Numbered from the stretch's first letter, positions 32,115 through 40,878 are shown. The stretch: 64,000 nucleotides of DNA from CADCVT01 sp036389155 (GCA_036389155.1 DASVQN010000011.1:1-64000), one strand, 5' to 3'. Translations and numbers: made by a program. The notes: generated from the sequence alone by a model not told the origin.

Positions 32115-33977
32115 CTACTCGACCGTGACGGTCTTGGCCAGGTTGCGCGGCTGGTCGACGTTCAGGCCGCGCCGCCGCGCGATCGCGTAGGCGAGCATCT
32201 GGAGCGGGATCACCGCGAGCAGGGCCTGGAGCAGCCACTCGGTCTGCGGGACGCGGATGACCTCCTCGGCGTGCTCGCCGATGTCCACGTTGCCCTCGGT
32301 CGCGATCGCGATGACGTGCGCGCCGCGCGCGCGGACCTCCTGGATGTTCGAGACCATCTTGTCGAGCACCGGGGAGTCTGTCGCGACGGCGACGACGGGC
32401 GTCCGCTCGCTGAGCAGCGCGATCGGGCCGTGCTTCATCTCCCCCGCCGCGTACGCGTCGGTGGCGATGTAGGAGATCTCCTTGAGCTTCAGCGCGCCCT
32501 CGAGCGCCACCGGCAGCCCGACGTGGCGGCCGAGGTAGAGGAAGAAGTCGTCCTTGTAGTGATGGTCGGCGGCGCGGTCGATCACGCCGCTCGCGTCGAG
32601 CTCTTCGACCAGCTCGCTGATGAGGTGCGGCAGGCGCTTGAGCGCCTGCGTGAGCCGCGCCAGCTCGGCCGGCTCGAGCGTGCCCTGCAGCTCGGCGATG
32701 CGCAGCGCGATGAGCAGCATCACCGCCACCTGGCAGGTGAACGTCTTCGTGGCGGCGACGCTGACCTCCTGGCCGGCGCGCGTGAAGATCGTCGCGTCGG
32801 CGTCGCGCGTGGCCTGCGAGCCCATCACGTTCGTCACCGCGATGACGGTGGCGCCCTTCTCCTTGGCGACGCGCATCGCGGCGAGCGTGTCCGCGGTCTC
32901 GCCCGACTGCGTCATGCCGATGACGATGTCGCCGGGGCCGACGAGCGGGTCGGCGTAGCGGAACTCCGACGCGATGTCGACGCCGACGGGCACGCGCGAC
33001 CAGTTCTGGATCGCGTACCGGCCGAAGACGCCGCTGTGGTAGCTCGTCCCGCAGGCGACGATGAGGATCCGCTTGGCGTTGCGCAGCAGGTCCTCGTCGA
33101 GCTCGGCGCCGAAGTCGACGCCGGTCTCGCGCACGGTGCGGTCGGCGATTGTCTCGGCGACCGCGTCCGCCTGCTCGTGGATCTCCTTGAGCATGAACGT
33201 CTCGAAGCCGCCCTTCTCGGCGGTCTTCTCGTCCCAGTCGAGCTCGGTGACCTCGCGGTCGAGGACCTCGCCCTCCGGCGTCATGAAGATCGTCTCGTCG
33301 CCGCGGATCGCGACGATCTCGCCGTTCTCGACGTACTGGACGCGGTTGGTGTGGACGAGGAAGGCCGGGACGGCGGAGGCGAGGAAGCGCTCGCCGTCGC
33401 CGACGCCGACGATCAGCGGGCACTCCTTGCGGGCGCCGACGAGCAGGCCCGGGTGCTCCTTCTGCATCGCGACGAAGGCGAAGTGGCCCTCGAGCTCGCC
33501 GTAGGCGAGGCGGACCGCCTCGACGAGGTCGCCGGTGGCCATGTGGTGGGCGACGAGGTGCGCGATGACCTCGGCGTCGGTCTCGCTCGTGAAGACGGCG
33601 CCCATGTCCTTCAGGCGGTTCTTGAGGGCGAGGTAGTTCTCGACGATCCCGTTGACGACCACGTGGACGGCGTCGTCGGTGTCGAAGTGCGGGTGCGCGT
33701 TCTCCTCGTTGACGCGGCCGTGCGTGGCCCAGCGGGTGTGGGCGATCCCGGTGGTCGCCTCCTTCGTGAGCGTCGCGACCCCGCCCTCGGCCTCGCGCTG
33801 CGCGACGGCGGTCTCGAGGTTGGCGAGGTTGCCCACGGCGCGGATCGACTCGATCTCGTCGCCCGCGAGCACGCTGACGCCCGCGGAGTCGTACCCGCGG
33901 TACTCGAGCTTGCGCAGGCCCTCGATGAGGAGGTCCTGGACCGGCCGGTGGCCGACGTAGCCGACGATCCCGCACAT
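32115..33977 (-). CDS. glmS: Glutamine-fructose-6-phosphate aminotransferase
   Basis: 620 residues. The true N-terminus is MCGIVGYVG at 33977, because Cys2 must become the catalytic N-terminal nucleophile; the frame extends 8 codons further, which would block this. The glutaminase domain (about 1-240) is followed by two SIS isomerase domains, with QSGETADTL and a C-terminal RNLAKTVTVE end. It makes glucosamine 6-phosphate for the cell wall. It lies downstream of rplM-rpsI-glmM with a hairpin in the glmM-glmS gap. Confidence 0.96.
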   Translation of the reverse strand: MCGIVGYVGHRPVQDLLIEGLRKLEYRGYDSAGVSVLAGDEIESIRAVGNLANLETAVAQREAEGGVATLTKEATTGIAHTRWATHGRVNEENAHPHFDTDDAVHVVVNGIVENYLALKNRLKDMGAVFTSETDAEVIAHLVAHHMATGDLVEAVRLAYGELEGHFAFVAMQKEHPGLLVGARKECPLIVGVGDGERFLASAVPAFLVHTNRVQYVENGEIVAIRGDETIFMTPEGEVLDREVTELDWDEKTAEKGGFETFMLKEIHEQADAVAETIADRTVRETGVDFGAELDEDLLRNAKRILIVACGTSYHSGVFGRYAIQNWSRVPVGVDIASEFRYADPLVGPGDIVIGMTQSGETADTLAAMRVAKEKGATVIAVTNVMGSQATRDADATIFTRAGQEVSVAATKTFTCQVAVMLLIALRIAELQGTLEPAELARLTQALKRLPHLISELVEELDASGVIDRAADHHYKDDFFLYLGRHVGLPVALEGALKLKEISYIATDAYAAGEMKHGPIALLSERTPVVAVATDSPVLDKMVSNIQEVRARGAHVIAIATEGNVDIGEHAEEVIRVPQTEWLLQALLAVIPLQMLAYAIARRRGLNVDQPRNLAKTVTVE

Positions 33978-34004
33978 GAGAGGGGGCGATCCTTTCGTCA
34001 ACGG

Positions 34005-34030
34005 CAGAGGCCCGCGGCGACGGGCCTCTG
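34005..34030 (-). promoter_or_regulatory. Perfect 10-bp hairpin in glmM-glmS gap
   Basis: CAGAGGCCCG (34005-34014), a 6-nt loop and CGGGCCTCTG (34021-34030) form a perfect stem 28-53 nt upstream of the glmS ATG. No U-tract follows on either side, so it is not a clear intrinsic terminator; an attenuator, RNA-processing site or mRNA stabiliser is possible. It does not resemble the glmS ribozyme. Confidence 0.5.
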
Positions 34031-34077
34031 TCAGGCGTTCGAGGTTAGCAACGGCGGTCCTTCCCGCCGGGCGGACG

Positions 34078-35367
34078 TCAGGCGCGCGCGCTGGACGTTT
34101 CGACGATGTCGACGAGGCGGCCGCACACCTGGTCGGCCTCCTGCTCGGTCGGCGCCTCGACCATCACGCGGACGAGCTGCTCGGTGCCGCTGGGGCGCAC
34201 GAGGACGCGTCCGCGGCCCTCCAGCTCGGCGGAGGCGCGCTCGATCGCCTCGGCGAGCCCCTCGTCGTTCATCGCCGCCTCGCGGTCGGGGACGCGCACG
34301 TTGACGAGCCGCTGGGGGAGCTTCTCCATCGCCGCCCGGTCGGCCAGGTCGCCGCCGCCGAGGGCCTCGAGCGTGAGCAGCGCCGCGGCGATCCCGTCGC
34401 CGCTCGGGACGAAGTCCATGTCGATCAGGTGGCCGGACTGCTCGCCGCCCAGCCCCCAGCCCTTCGCGCGCAGCGCCTCCAGGACGTAGCGATCGCCGAC
34501 CTGCGTCGTCTCGACCTCGACGCCGGCCTCGCGCATCGCGCTGTGGAAGCCGTAGTTCGTCATGACGGTGACGGCGACGCCGCTGACCTTCCGGTGGAGG
34601 ACCGCGAGCGCGAGCAGCTCGTCGCCGTCGACGACCGCGCCGGTGCGGTCCTTGGCGAGGAGGCGGTCGCCGTCGCCGTCGAAGGCGAACGCGACGTCGT
34701 GCCCGGCGACGTCGAGGTCGCTCACGTGCGTGGAGCCGACGCCCTCGTTGATGTTGCGCCCGTCGGGCTCGTCGGCGACCACGGTGACCGTCGCGCCGAG
34801 GCGGCGGAAGATCTCGGGTGCGGTCTGGTACGTCGCGCCGTTGGCGCAGTCGAGCAGGACGCGGCGACCCTTGAGGTCGAGGTGCTCGAAGCGCGTGTGG
34901 AGGGCGCGCAGGTAGTCCTCCTCGGTGCCGTGCAGCGCGTCGATCCGGCCGATGACCGGCCCGGCCACGGGATCGTTGAGGCGCGCCTCGATCGCCGCCT
35001 CGGCGGCGTCGGAGAGCTTGAAGCCGTCGCCGCCGAAGAACTTGATCCCGTTGTCGGCGTACGGGTTGTGGCTGGCCGAGATGACGGCCGCGAGGTCGAA
35101 GCCGTAGCGCCTGAGCAGCAGCGGGGCGGCGGGCGTCGGCAGGACGCCGCCGAGCAGCACGTCCCCCCCGGCCGCCGCGACCCCCGCGGCGAGGGCGGAC
35201 TCGAGCATCGGGCCGGACTCGCGCGTGTCGCGGATGACGAGCACGCGCGGAGACGCCGTATCGATGCCTCGGGTGACCGCGTGCCCGAGCCGGAGCGCGA
35301 GCTCGGCCGTCAGGACGTCCCCGGCGGCGCCGCGGACGCCGTCGGTGCCGAACAGTCGGCGGGTCAT
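34078..35367 (-). CDS. glmM: Phosphoglucosamine mutase
   Basis: 429 residues. The catalytic phosphoserine is S99 in AVISASHNPYADNG, the metal-binding loop is DGDGDRLLA, and the sugar-phosphate loop sits late (RPSGTEQLVRVM). It converts glucosamine 6-phosphate to glucosamine 1-phosphate, the step after GlmS. Length is slightly short of the usual 445. It lies 14 nt after rpsI. Confidence 0.96.
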   Translation of the reverse strand: MTRRLFGTDGVRGAAGDVLTAELALRLGHAVTRGIDTASPRVLVIRDTRESGPMLESALAAGVAAAGGDVLLGGVLPTPAAPLLLRRYGFDLAAVISASHNPYADNGIKFFGGDGFKLSDAAEAAIEARLNDPVAGPVIGRIDALHGTEEDYLRALHTRFEHLDLKGRRVLLDCANGATYQTAPEIFRRLGATVTVVADEPDGRNINEGVGSTHVSDLDVAGHDVAFAFDGDGDRLLAKDRTGAVVDGDELLALAVLHRKVSGVAVTVMTNYGFHSAMREAGVEVETTQVGDRYVLEALRAKGWGLGGEQSGHLIDMDFVPSGDGIAAALLTLEALGGGDLADRAAMEKLPQRLVNVRVPDREAAMNDEGLAEAIERASAELEGRGRVLVRPSGTEQLVRVMVEAPTEQEADQVCGRLVDIVETSSARA

Positions 35368-35381
35368 CGAGGCGGCGCGCG

Positions 35382-36290
35382 CTAGCGCTTGGAGAACTGC
35401 GGCCGCTTGCGGGCCTTCTTGAGCCCGGCCTTCTTGCGCTCCTTGGCGCGCGCGTCGCGCGTCAGGAAGCCGCGGCGCTTGAGCTCGCCGCGCAGGTTCG
35501 GGTCGGCGGTGATCAGCGCGCGGCTGATGCCGTGGCGCAGCGCGCCGGCCTGGGCGGAGACGCCGCCGCCGTGCATGCGGGCGATGACGTCCATGCGCGT
35601 CTCGTAGCCGACCGTCTCGAGCGGCTGGCGGATGTTGCGCTGGAGCGTGGGGCGCGGGAAGTACTCGTCGAGCGGCTTGCCGTTGATCGTGTACGCACCG
35701 GTGCCGGGCTTGAGGATGACGCGGGCGATGGCCGTCTTGCGCTTGCCGGTCGCGGTGTAGCGCGCGTCGGCGGCGAGGTCGATCGCCGCCTCGCGGATCG
35801 GCTGGTCGGCGAGGCCGTCGGCGTCGTCGGCCGCGGCGAGCTGCTCGTCGGCGGCGTCGGACAGGTCCTCCTCGTCGCCGTAGGCGCCGCGGGACAGCGG
35901 ATCCTCGCCCTCCACGACGATGTCGAGCTCGAGGTCCATGCCCGGGATGGCGGGCTTGACGCGCGGGGTCTCCGGCTCGTCGTCCTCGTCGTCGTCACTC
36001 TCGGCGGCGGCGTCGGCATCGGGGGCCGCCTCCGCCGCGGGGGCGGGCTCGGGCGCCTCAGCCGTGTCGGCCTCCGCCGCGGGGGCGGCCTCGGGCTCCT
36101 CCGCCGTGTCGGCCTCCTCGGCGCCGGCGACCGGCTCCTCGGGTCCGCCCGACTCCCCTGCCGCCTCGGCCGGGGTCTCGGCCGCCGGCGTCTCGTCGGC
36201 GGGCGCGTTGGCCTGCTCGGACGCCTCGCCGCCCTCGGGCGCGGGGGTCTGGGCGGCGTCGTCCTCGGGGGGTGTGGTCTCGTCGGCCAC
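35382..36290 (-). CDS. rpsI: Ribosomal protein S9 with long acidic N-terminal extension
   Basis: 302 residues against about 130 for ordinary bacterial S9. The S9 core starts about residue 177 (ARYTATGKRKTAIARV) and ends with the conserved basic tail KKARKRPQFSKR, whose last residues reach the ribosomal P site. The first 175 residues are Glu, Asp, Ala and Pro repeats with a short structured-looking stretch (PAIPGMDLELDIVVEGEDPL). It begins GTG, one base overlapping the rplM stop. The extension would be surface-exposed or cleaved; its role is unknown. The frame is open throughout, so it is not a misjoined gene. Confidence 0.93.
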   Translation of the reverse strand: MADETTPPEDDAAQTPAPEGGEASEQANAPADETPAAETPAEAAGESGGPEEPVAGAEEADTAEEPEAAPAAEADTAEAPEPAPAAEAAPDADAAAESDDDEDDEPETPRVKPAIPGMDLELDIVVEGEDPLSRGAYGDEEDLSDAADEQLAAADDADGLADQPIREAAIDLAADARYTATGKRKTAIARVILKPGTGAYTINGKPLDEYFPRPTLQRNIRQPLETVGYETRMDVIARMHGGGVSAQAGALRHGISRALITADPNLRGELKRRGFLTRDARAKERKKAGLKKARKRPQFSKR

Positions 36291-36724
36291 TAGGACTCGA
36301 TCTCCATCGGTTGCGGCTTCTGCGCCGTGTGCGGGTGCTCGGGGCCGGCGTAGATCTTCAGCTTGGTGATCTGCTTCCGGGCAAGGCGGTTGCGGGGCAT
36401 CATCCCCTTGACGGCGAGGCGGATGATCTCCTCCGGCCGGCGGTCCTGCATCTCCTGGAACGTGCGGACCTTCAGGCCGCCGGGGTAGCCCGAGTGGCGG
36501 TAGTACTTCTTGTCCTCGCGCTTGTTGCCCGTCACCGTGATCTTGTCGGCGTTGACGACGACGACGAAGTCGCCAGTGTCGATGTGGGGCGTGTACTCGG
36601 GCTTGCCCTTGCCGCGCAGCGCGTCGGCGATGCGCGTGGCGAGCCGGCCGAGGGTCTGGCCGGTCGCGTCGACGACGAGCCAGTTGCGCTCGCGGTCGGT
36701 GGGCTTGGCGACGTAGGTCTTCAT
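36290..36724 (-). CDS. rplM: Ribosomal protein L13
   Basis: 144 residues, standard length. NWLVVDATGQTLGRLAT, DFVVVVNADKI and AVKGMMPRNRLAR are family hallmarks. It is the first gene of an rplM-rpsI-glmM-glmS transcript. A hairpin lies 10-30 nt upstream of the ATG, and no good Shine-Dalgarno is visible. Confidence 0.97.
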   Translation of the reverse strand: MKTYVAKPTDRERNWLVVDATGQTLGRLATRIADALRGKGKPEYTPHIDTGDFVVVVNADKITVTGNKREDKKYYRHSGYPGGLKVRTFQEMQDRRPEEIIRLAVKGMMPRNRLARKQITKLKIYAGPEHPHTAQKPQPMEIES

Positions 36725-36734
36725 GGCATCAGGA

Positions 36735-36754
36735 CGGCCGCACGAGGGCGGCCG
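36735..36754 (-). promoter_or_regulatory. Hairpin in rplM leader
   Basis: CGGCCG, 8-nt loop, CGGCCG, ending 10 nt before the rplM ATG. A possible -10 (TATGCT) lies just upstream. Ribosomal protein autoregulation at this site would parallel rplM leaders elsewhere, but the stem is short and G+C-rich sequence makes it by chance easily. Confidence 0.3.
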
Positions 36755-36835
36755 AGCGGCACAGCATAGCCACCACCGCCCGCTCTGACCCTGGCGCGGA
36801 GCGCGCGTTGCACTCGCAGGGTCCGGGGCGCGGGC

Positions 36836-38008
36836 GTGGAAGCCATCGGGATGCCGCGCGCTGTCACTCTAGCGGCCGCGATCCTCGCATCGCTGCCCAC
36901 TGCCGCGGCCGCTCAGGAGCAGGCGCTGTCGCCTCCTGCGGTGGTCTCCGGGGTTGCCTGCGCGCGTGGCTGCGGGGGGTCCGGAGCGGCCCGGGCCGGC
37001 AGCGTCGTGCGGGTGCGCGGGCGGACGATGGAGCGGGTTCGCTGGGTCGTGTTCCTCGCCGGGCCGGGGCCCGCGGACGACGTCGTGGCGACGGTGCTGC
37101 GGGCCCGCGCGCGATCGGTGGACGTGCGGGTCCCGGAGGGCGCGGTCAGCGGGCGCGTGCGGCTGCGCAACGACGACGGGTCGCCTGCGCGGCCGAGCGC
37201 CGCCTCGCTGACCATCGACGCCGTCGCCGCTCCTGCGCCCGCGGCGGCCGGCGCACCCGACCGCGACACCACCGACGCGATCGACGCGCACGTCGACCGG
37301 GGGACCGTCTTCTACGCGGGGCGCGACGCGACGCTGCGGTACGTCGTGACGGCGCCCGCGCCGGTCGAGGTGGTCGTCGAGCTCGTGCGGCGTGGCTCCG
37401 GGACGGTCGCGCGGTGGTCGCCGGGAACGGTCGCGCCGGGCGTCGAGCAGCGGGTGGACTGGGACGGGCAGGTCGGGGGTGCGGTGGCGCCCGCCGGGCG
37501 GTACGAGTTCCGCGTGGTGCCCGTGAGCGCGGTGGCCGCGCAGACGGGCGAGCGGCCGGAGGTCGTCGACTCCTTCCGCTTCCTCGACCACAAGTTCCCC
37601 GTGCGCGGGCCGCACGACTTCGGGGCCGCGGAGGCGCGGTTCGGGGCGGCGCGCGCCGGTCACACGCACCAGGGGCAGGACGTCCTCGCCGCGTGCGGGA
37701 CGCCTCTCGTCGCCGCGCGCGGCGGCGTCGTCGTCTTCAAGGCGTGGCAGGAGAAAGCGGGCAACTACGTCGTCATCCACGGCGACGGGAACGGGATGGA
37801 CTACGTCTACATGCACCTGGCCGCGCCGGCCGTGGTCGAGCGCGGGGCGCGGGTGCGGACGGGCCGGCGGATCGGCGACGTCGGCGACACGGGCGACGCG
37901 GTCGGCTGCCACCTGCACTTCGAGCTGTGGTCGGCGCCGGGGTGGTACGAGGGCGGAGCCCCGCTGGACCCGCTGTCGTCGCTGCGCGCCTGGGATGCGG
38001 TGAGCTGA
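36836..38008 (+). CDS. M23 (LytM-type) peptidase, secreted
   Basis: 390 residues from GTG 36836; ATG 36851 is equally plausible. A Sec signal (VTLAAAILASLPTAAAAQ) is followed by beta-sandwich segments and a C-terminal M23 domain: HTHQGQD (zinc His and Asp) and CHLHFELW (the HxH pair). These enzymes cut Gly-Gly or peptide cross-links in peptidoglycan. The middle contains a FlgD/Ig-like segment (WDGQVGGAVAPAGRYEFRV). It is divergent from rplM. Confidence 0.9.
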   Translation: MEAIGMPRAVTLAAAILASLPTAAAAQEQALSPPAVVSGVACARGCGGSGAARAGSVVRVRGRTMERVRWVVFLAGPGPADDVVATVLRARARSVDVRVPEGAVSGRVRLRNDDGSPARPSAASLTIDAVAAPAPAAAGAPDRDTTDAIDAHVDRGTVFYAGRDATLRYVVTAPAPVEVVVELVRRGSGTVARWSPGTVAPGVEQRVDWDGQVGGAVAPAGRYEFRVVPVSAVAAQTGERPEVVDSFRFLDHKFPVRGPHDFGAAEARFGAARAGHTHQGQDVLAACGTPLVAARGGVVVFKAWQEKAGNYVVIHGDGNGMDYVYMHLAAPAVVERGARVRTGRRIGDVGDTGDAVGCHLHFELWSAPGWYEGGAPLDPLSSLRAWDAVS

Positions 38009-38033
38009 GCCGCCAGCCGGGTACGTCTCCCGC

Positions 38034-38705
38034 ATGGCCAAGCAGACCGTCGCCGTCTACACCCTGACTTCCGGAAGGCGCGTCGACCGTGCGCGCAACA
38101 GCCTCGCCGACGCGCTTGCCGGCGCGGACATCGGCGATCCCGACGAGGCCGGCGTCTTCGAGCTGTCGATCGACGCCGAGTCGCCCGCGCAGGCGTGCGC
38201 CCTCGTCCGCGACGCGTTCGGCCGCGCGGGCACCGGCGACGACTTCGTCATCCGCGAGACGACCGAGGGCCGCGAGATGCCCGACGACGACCCGCGCCAG
38301 GGGACCGAGGGCGGGTCGGCGCCGACCCCGGACCCCTCCGCCCACGTCGCGGACGCCGCCAGCGCGGTCGCGGCCGCGGCGAGCGGCGAGTCGTCCCCGT
38401 CCGATGCGGCGGAGAACGTCCGCGCGGTCGCGAGCGACGCAGCCTCCAACGTCCGCGCGGCGGCGAGCGACGCGGCCTCCACCGTCCGTGAGGCGGCGAC
38501 CGACGCCACCTCCTCCGTCCGCGAGGCGGCGACCGATGCCACCTCCTCCGTCCGTGAGGCCGTCGACGAGAAGGGCGTCTCCGGCGCGGCGAGCGACTAC
38601 GCGAGCACCGCGGCCGGCGCGGCCCAGGAGAGCCCGCTTCGCAGGTTCGCCCCGCTCGGCGCGGCGCTCCTGCTGCTGTTGATCGTGCGGCGCCGGCGGC
38701 GGTAA
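38034..38705 (+). CDS. Protein with 11-residue amphipathic repeats and C-terminal membrane anchor
   Basis: 223 residues. The N-terminal 70 residues form a small alpha/beta domain (TVAVYTLTSGRRVDRARNSL, VFELSIDAESPAQ). Residues about 120-180 hold at least five tandem units of the type xSDAASxVRxAA (SDAASNVRAAA, SDAASTVREAA, TDATSSVREAA), like LEA or apolipoprotein repeats; the DNA repeats with a 33-bp period. The C-terminus is a hydrophobic helix plus five Arg (LLLLLIVRRRRR), a tail-anchor. Family unknown. It is convergent with a gene across the second hairpin repeat. Confidence 0.75.
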   Translation: MAKQTVAVYTLTSGRRVDRARNSLADALAGADIGDPDEAGVFELSIDAESPAQACALVRDAFGRAGTGDDFVIRETTEGREMPDDDPRQGTEGGSAPTPDPSAHVADAASAVAAAASGESSPSDAAENVRAVASDAASNVRAAASDAASTVREAATDATSSVREAATDATSSVREAVDEKGVSGAASDYASTAAGAAQESPLRRFAPLGAALLLLLIVRRRRR

Positions 38706-38834
38706 CGCTTCGCCGCGGCGCCCCCACAACTCGCCACTCGCGCGGCGACGGACGGGGGCGTGTCGGGTTGAGGGCGCTATGGGCCCCAAATCCGACACGG
38801 GCGCTCGGCTCGTCCGACGAGTGTCGGGTTGTGG
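38706..38834. repeat. Second copy of the hairpin repeat, between convergent genes
   Basis: Read on the minus strand from 38798, the sequence GTGTCGGATTTGGGGC matches 21301-21316 exactly, and AGCGCCCTCAA follows in both after four variable bases. The copy folds into an imperfect hairpin at 38760-38798. A further GAGTGTCGGGTT occurs at 38819-38830 and 21359-21370 has a relative. Both copies lie between 3' ends of convergent genes. Confidence 0.7.
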
Positions 38835-39077
38835 TCAGTCCTTGCTGGTGATCACGATCACGCCGAAGACGACCGTCGCCGCGAACGCCAGGCCCGCCAC
38901 GACGGCCAGCGCGACGTAGGCCGTCGCCGCGCCCGCGCGGCCGCCGCGGCGGGCGTCGCTCGCCCGGGCCGCCCCGTGGACCAGCAACGAGAACGTCAAC
39001 GAGACCACCACCGCCGCGAGGGGTGCGACCCACGCGAGCTCGAGCAGCGCGTCCGTGTCGACCGCGGCGAGCCTCAT
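38835..39077 (-). CDS. Small two-helix membrane protein next to pit
   Basis: 80 residues with two hydrophobic helices (ELAWVAPLAAVVVSLTFSLL; YVALAVVAGLAFAATVVFGV) separated by a basic loop. The 4-nt overlap with pit suggests a small partner of the phosphate transporter. No known family. Confidence 0.65.
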   Translation of the reverse strand: MRLAAVDTDALLELAWVAPLAAVVVSLTFSLLVHGAARASDARRGGRAGAATAYVALAVVAGLAFAATVVFGVIVITSKD

Positions 39078-40174
39078 GCCTCAGCCGTCAGCGCCGGCCC
39101 GCGCTGGAGCCGCCGCGCGAACGCGCCCGCGATCACGGTCAGGACGCACAGGGACACGAGGACCGGCCCGAGCGCTCCCTCGCCGAAGATCCGGCTCGCG
39201 CCGAACGCCGCCGCGCCGATCGCCCCCGCGCACGGCACGGTCAGCACCCAGGCGATCGCGATGTTCCCGGCGACGCCCCACCGCACCGCAGAGAGCCGCC
39301 GCGCCGCACCCGCGCCCATGACGCTGCCCGCGATCGTGTGCGTCGTCGAGAGCGGGAAGCCGAGGTGCGACGCCGTGAGGATCACCGCGGCGCCGCCGCC
39401 CTGGGCCGCGAAGCCCTGCGCCGGGTCCATCTTGATGATCCGGCTGCCCATCGTCTTCATGATCCGCCAGCCGCCCGAGTACGTGCCGAGGGCGATGGCC
39501 GTCGCGGCGGACACCACGACCCAGAACGGCGGGTCGGCGCCGGCGGCGAGGTCGCCGTGGGCGATGAGCGCCAGGGCGATGATCCCCATCGTCTTCTGCG
39601 CGTCGTTCGTCCCGTGCGCGAGCGCGAGCATCGAGCCGGAGACGACCTGCCCGAGGCGGTAGCCGCGGTTCACCGGGCCGGGGCGCAGCCGCCCGACGAT
39701 GCGATACGTCAGCAGGATGGTCAGGCCGGCGGCGGCGAACGCGAGGACGGGGGCCACGAGCGCGGGTATCAGGACCTTCTCGATCAGCCCGTCGCTGAGC
39801 ACGGCGTCGGGTCCCTCGGCCACGAACGCCGCCCCCGCCACGCCGCCGATCAGCGCGTGCGACGAGCTCGACGGCAGGCCGAAGTACCACGTCACGAGGT
39901 TCCACGCGATCGCCCCGATCAGCCCGCCGAAGACGATCATCTCGTTGATCACGCCCGCGTCGACGATGCCGTTCGCGACGGTCGCCGCGACCTCCAGCGA
40001 GATGAACGCGCCCGCGAAGTTCAGCGTCGCCGCGAGCCCCACCGCCGCACGCGGCGACATGGCGCGCGTCGAGACGGTCGTGGCGACCGCGTTGGCCGTG
40101 TCGTGGAAGCCGTTGGTGAAGTCGAACGCGAGCGCCGTCGCGATGACGATGACCAGGATGACGTCGGAGTCCAC
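39074..40174 (-). CDS. pit: Pit-family inorganic phosphate transporter
   Basis: 366 residues, about ten helices. Both repeats carry the PiT signature: NGFHDTANAVATTV near the N-terminus and AHGTNDAQKTMGII in the second half. It imports phosphate or metal-phosphate with protons. It lies 12 nt after a DUF47 gene, the usual partner. Confidence 0.94.
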   Translation of the reverse strand: MDSDVILVIVIATALAFDFTNGFHDTANAVATTVSTRAMSPRAAVGLAATLNFAGAFISLEVAATVANGIVDAGVINEMIVFGGLIGAIAWNLVTWYFGLPSSSSHALIGGVAGAAFVAEGPDAVLSDGLIEKVLIPALVAPVLAFAAAGLTILLTYRIVGRLRPGPVNRGYRLGQVVSGSMLALAHGTNDAQKTMGIIALALIAHGDLAAGADPPFWVVVSAATAIALGTYSGGWRIMKTMGSRIIKMDPAQGFAAQGGGAAVILTASHLGFPLSTTHTIAGSVMGAGAARRLSAVRWGVAGNIAIAWVLTVPCAGAIGAAAFGASRIFGEGALGPVLVSLCVLTVIAGAFARRLQRGPALTAEA

Positions 40175-40186
40175 GACGAGCCGGCG

Positions 40187-40813
40187 CTAGGAGTTCTTGA
40201 TGACGATCGCCTCGAGCACGTCGGCGACGTGCTCCGTCGCGTCGATCGCGCCCTCGAGGCGCTCGAAGATGTCCTTCCAGCGGATGACGACCATCGGGTC
40301 GACACCGGTCTCGAACAGGGAGGCCATGGCCTCGCGGACCGCCCGGTCCCCGTCGTTCTCCAGCCGGTGGATGTCGACGGTGTAGTGCTTGATGTCCTCG
40401 AACCCGCGCATGCGGGGCATCGCGGCGGCGACCTGGCGGCAGGCGTCGCGCAGGATCCGCGCGAGCGTCTGGGCCTGCTCCATCGGCGCCTCGATCTTGT
40501 AGAGGATCAGGTAGTCGGCGCACTCCTCGGTCAGGTCGACCACGTCGTCCAGCGCGGAGGCGAGGAGGATGATGTCCTCGCGGTCGATCGGCGTCACGAA
40601 CGTCTGGTTGAGCCGGCTGAAGATGTCGTGCGTGATGCGGTCGCCCTCCTGCTCGGCGAGCAGGATGTCGCGCGCCAGCGACGACTTCTCGGGGAACGAG
40701 GCCAGCATCTCCTCGAGCATCTCCCCGGCGCGCGAGACGTTGACCGCCGCCTCCTCGAACAGGTCGAAGAACTCGCGGTCCTTGGGAACGAAGACCTGGG
40801 ACAGGCGGCTCAT
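40187..40813 (-). CDS. DUF47 (PhoU-like) accessory protein of Pit
   Basis: 208 residues, all helical, PhoU-like bundle. Two E/D-x-x-x-D metal-type motifs (DDVVDLTEECADY and DVLEAIVIK region) fit the family. Its position just upstream of pit is the classical arrangement; it is thought to regulate Pit activity. A TAGACT -10 box 9 nt upstream. Confidence 0.92.
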   Translation of the reverse strand: MSRLSQVFVPKDREFFDLFEEAAVNVSRAGEMLEEMLASFPEKSSLARDILLAEQEGDRITHDIFSRLNQTFVTPIDREDIILLASALDDVVDLTEECADYLILYKIEAPMEQAQTLARILRDACRQVAAAMPRMRGFEDIKHYTVDIHRLENDGDRAVREAMASLFETGVDPMVVIRWKDIFERLEGAIDATEHVADVLEAIVIKNS

Positions 40814-40822
40814 CGCGCGGCG

Positions 40823-40828
40823 AGTCTA
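40823..40828 (-). promoter_or_regulatory. -10 box TAGACT for the DUF47-pit operon
   Basis: TAGACT on the minus strand is 9 nt from the ATG at 40813. Confidence 0.4.
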
Positions 40829-40878
40829 GGTGAAAGCGCCGTCAGACCGATTGCGATGCCCCGCTGTTTGCGAGTTCG

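Noticed and set aside
33978..34077. glmS ribozyme or riboswitch
   Set aside because: Only a 100-nt gap with one hairpin; the pseudoknotted core is not seen, and Actinobacteria rarely carry it.
31278..34304. 1008-residue plus-strand open frame
   Set aside because: Antisense to nnr and glmS, both identified by catalytic motifs.
38400..38570. CRISPR array (33-bp period repeats)
   Set aside because: Repeats are in frame within a protein gene, have no spacers and vary at codon third positions.
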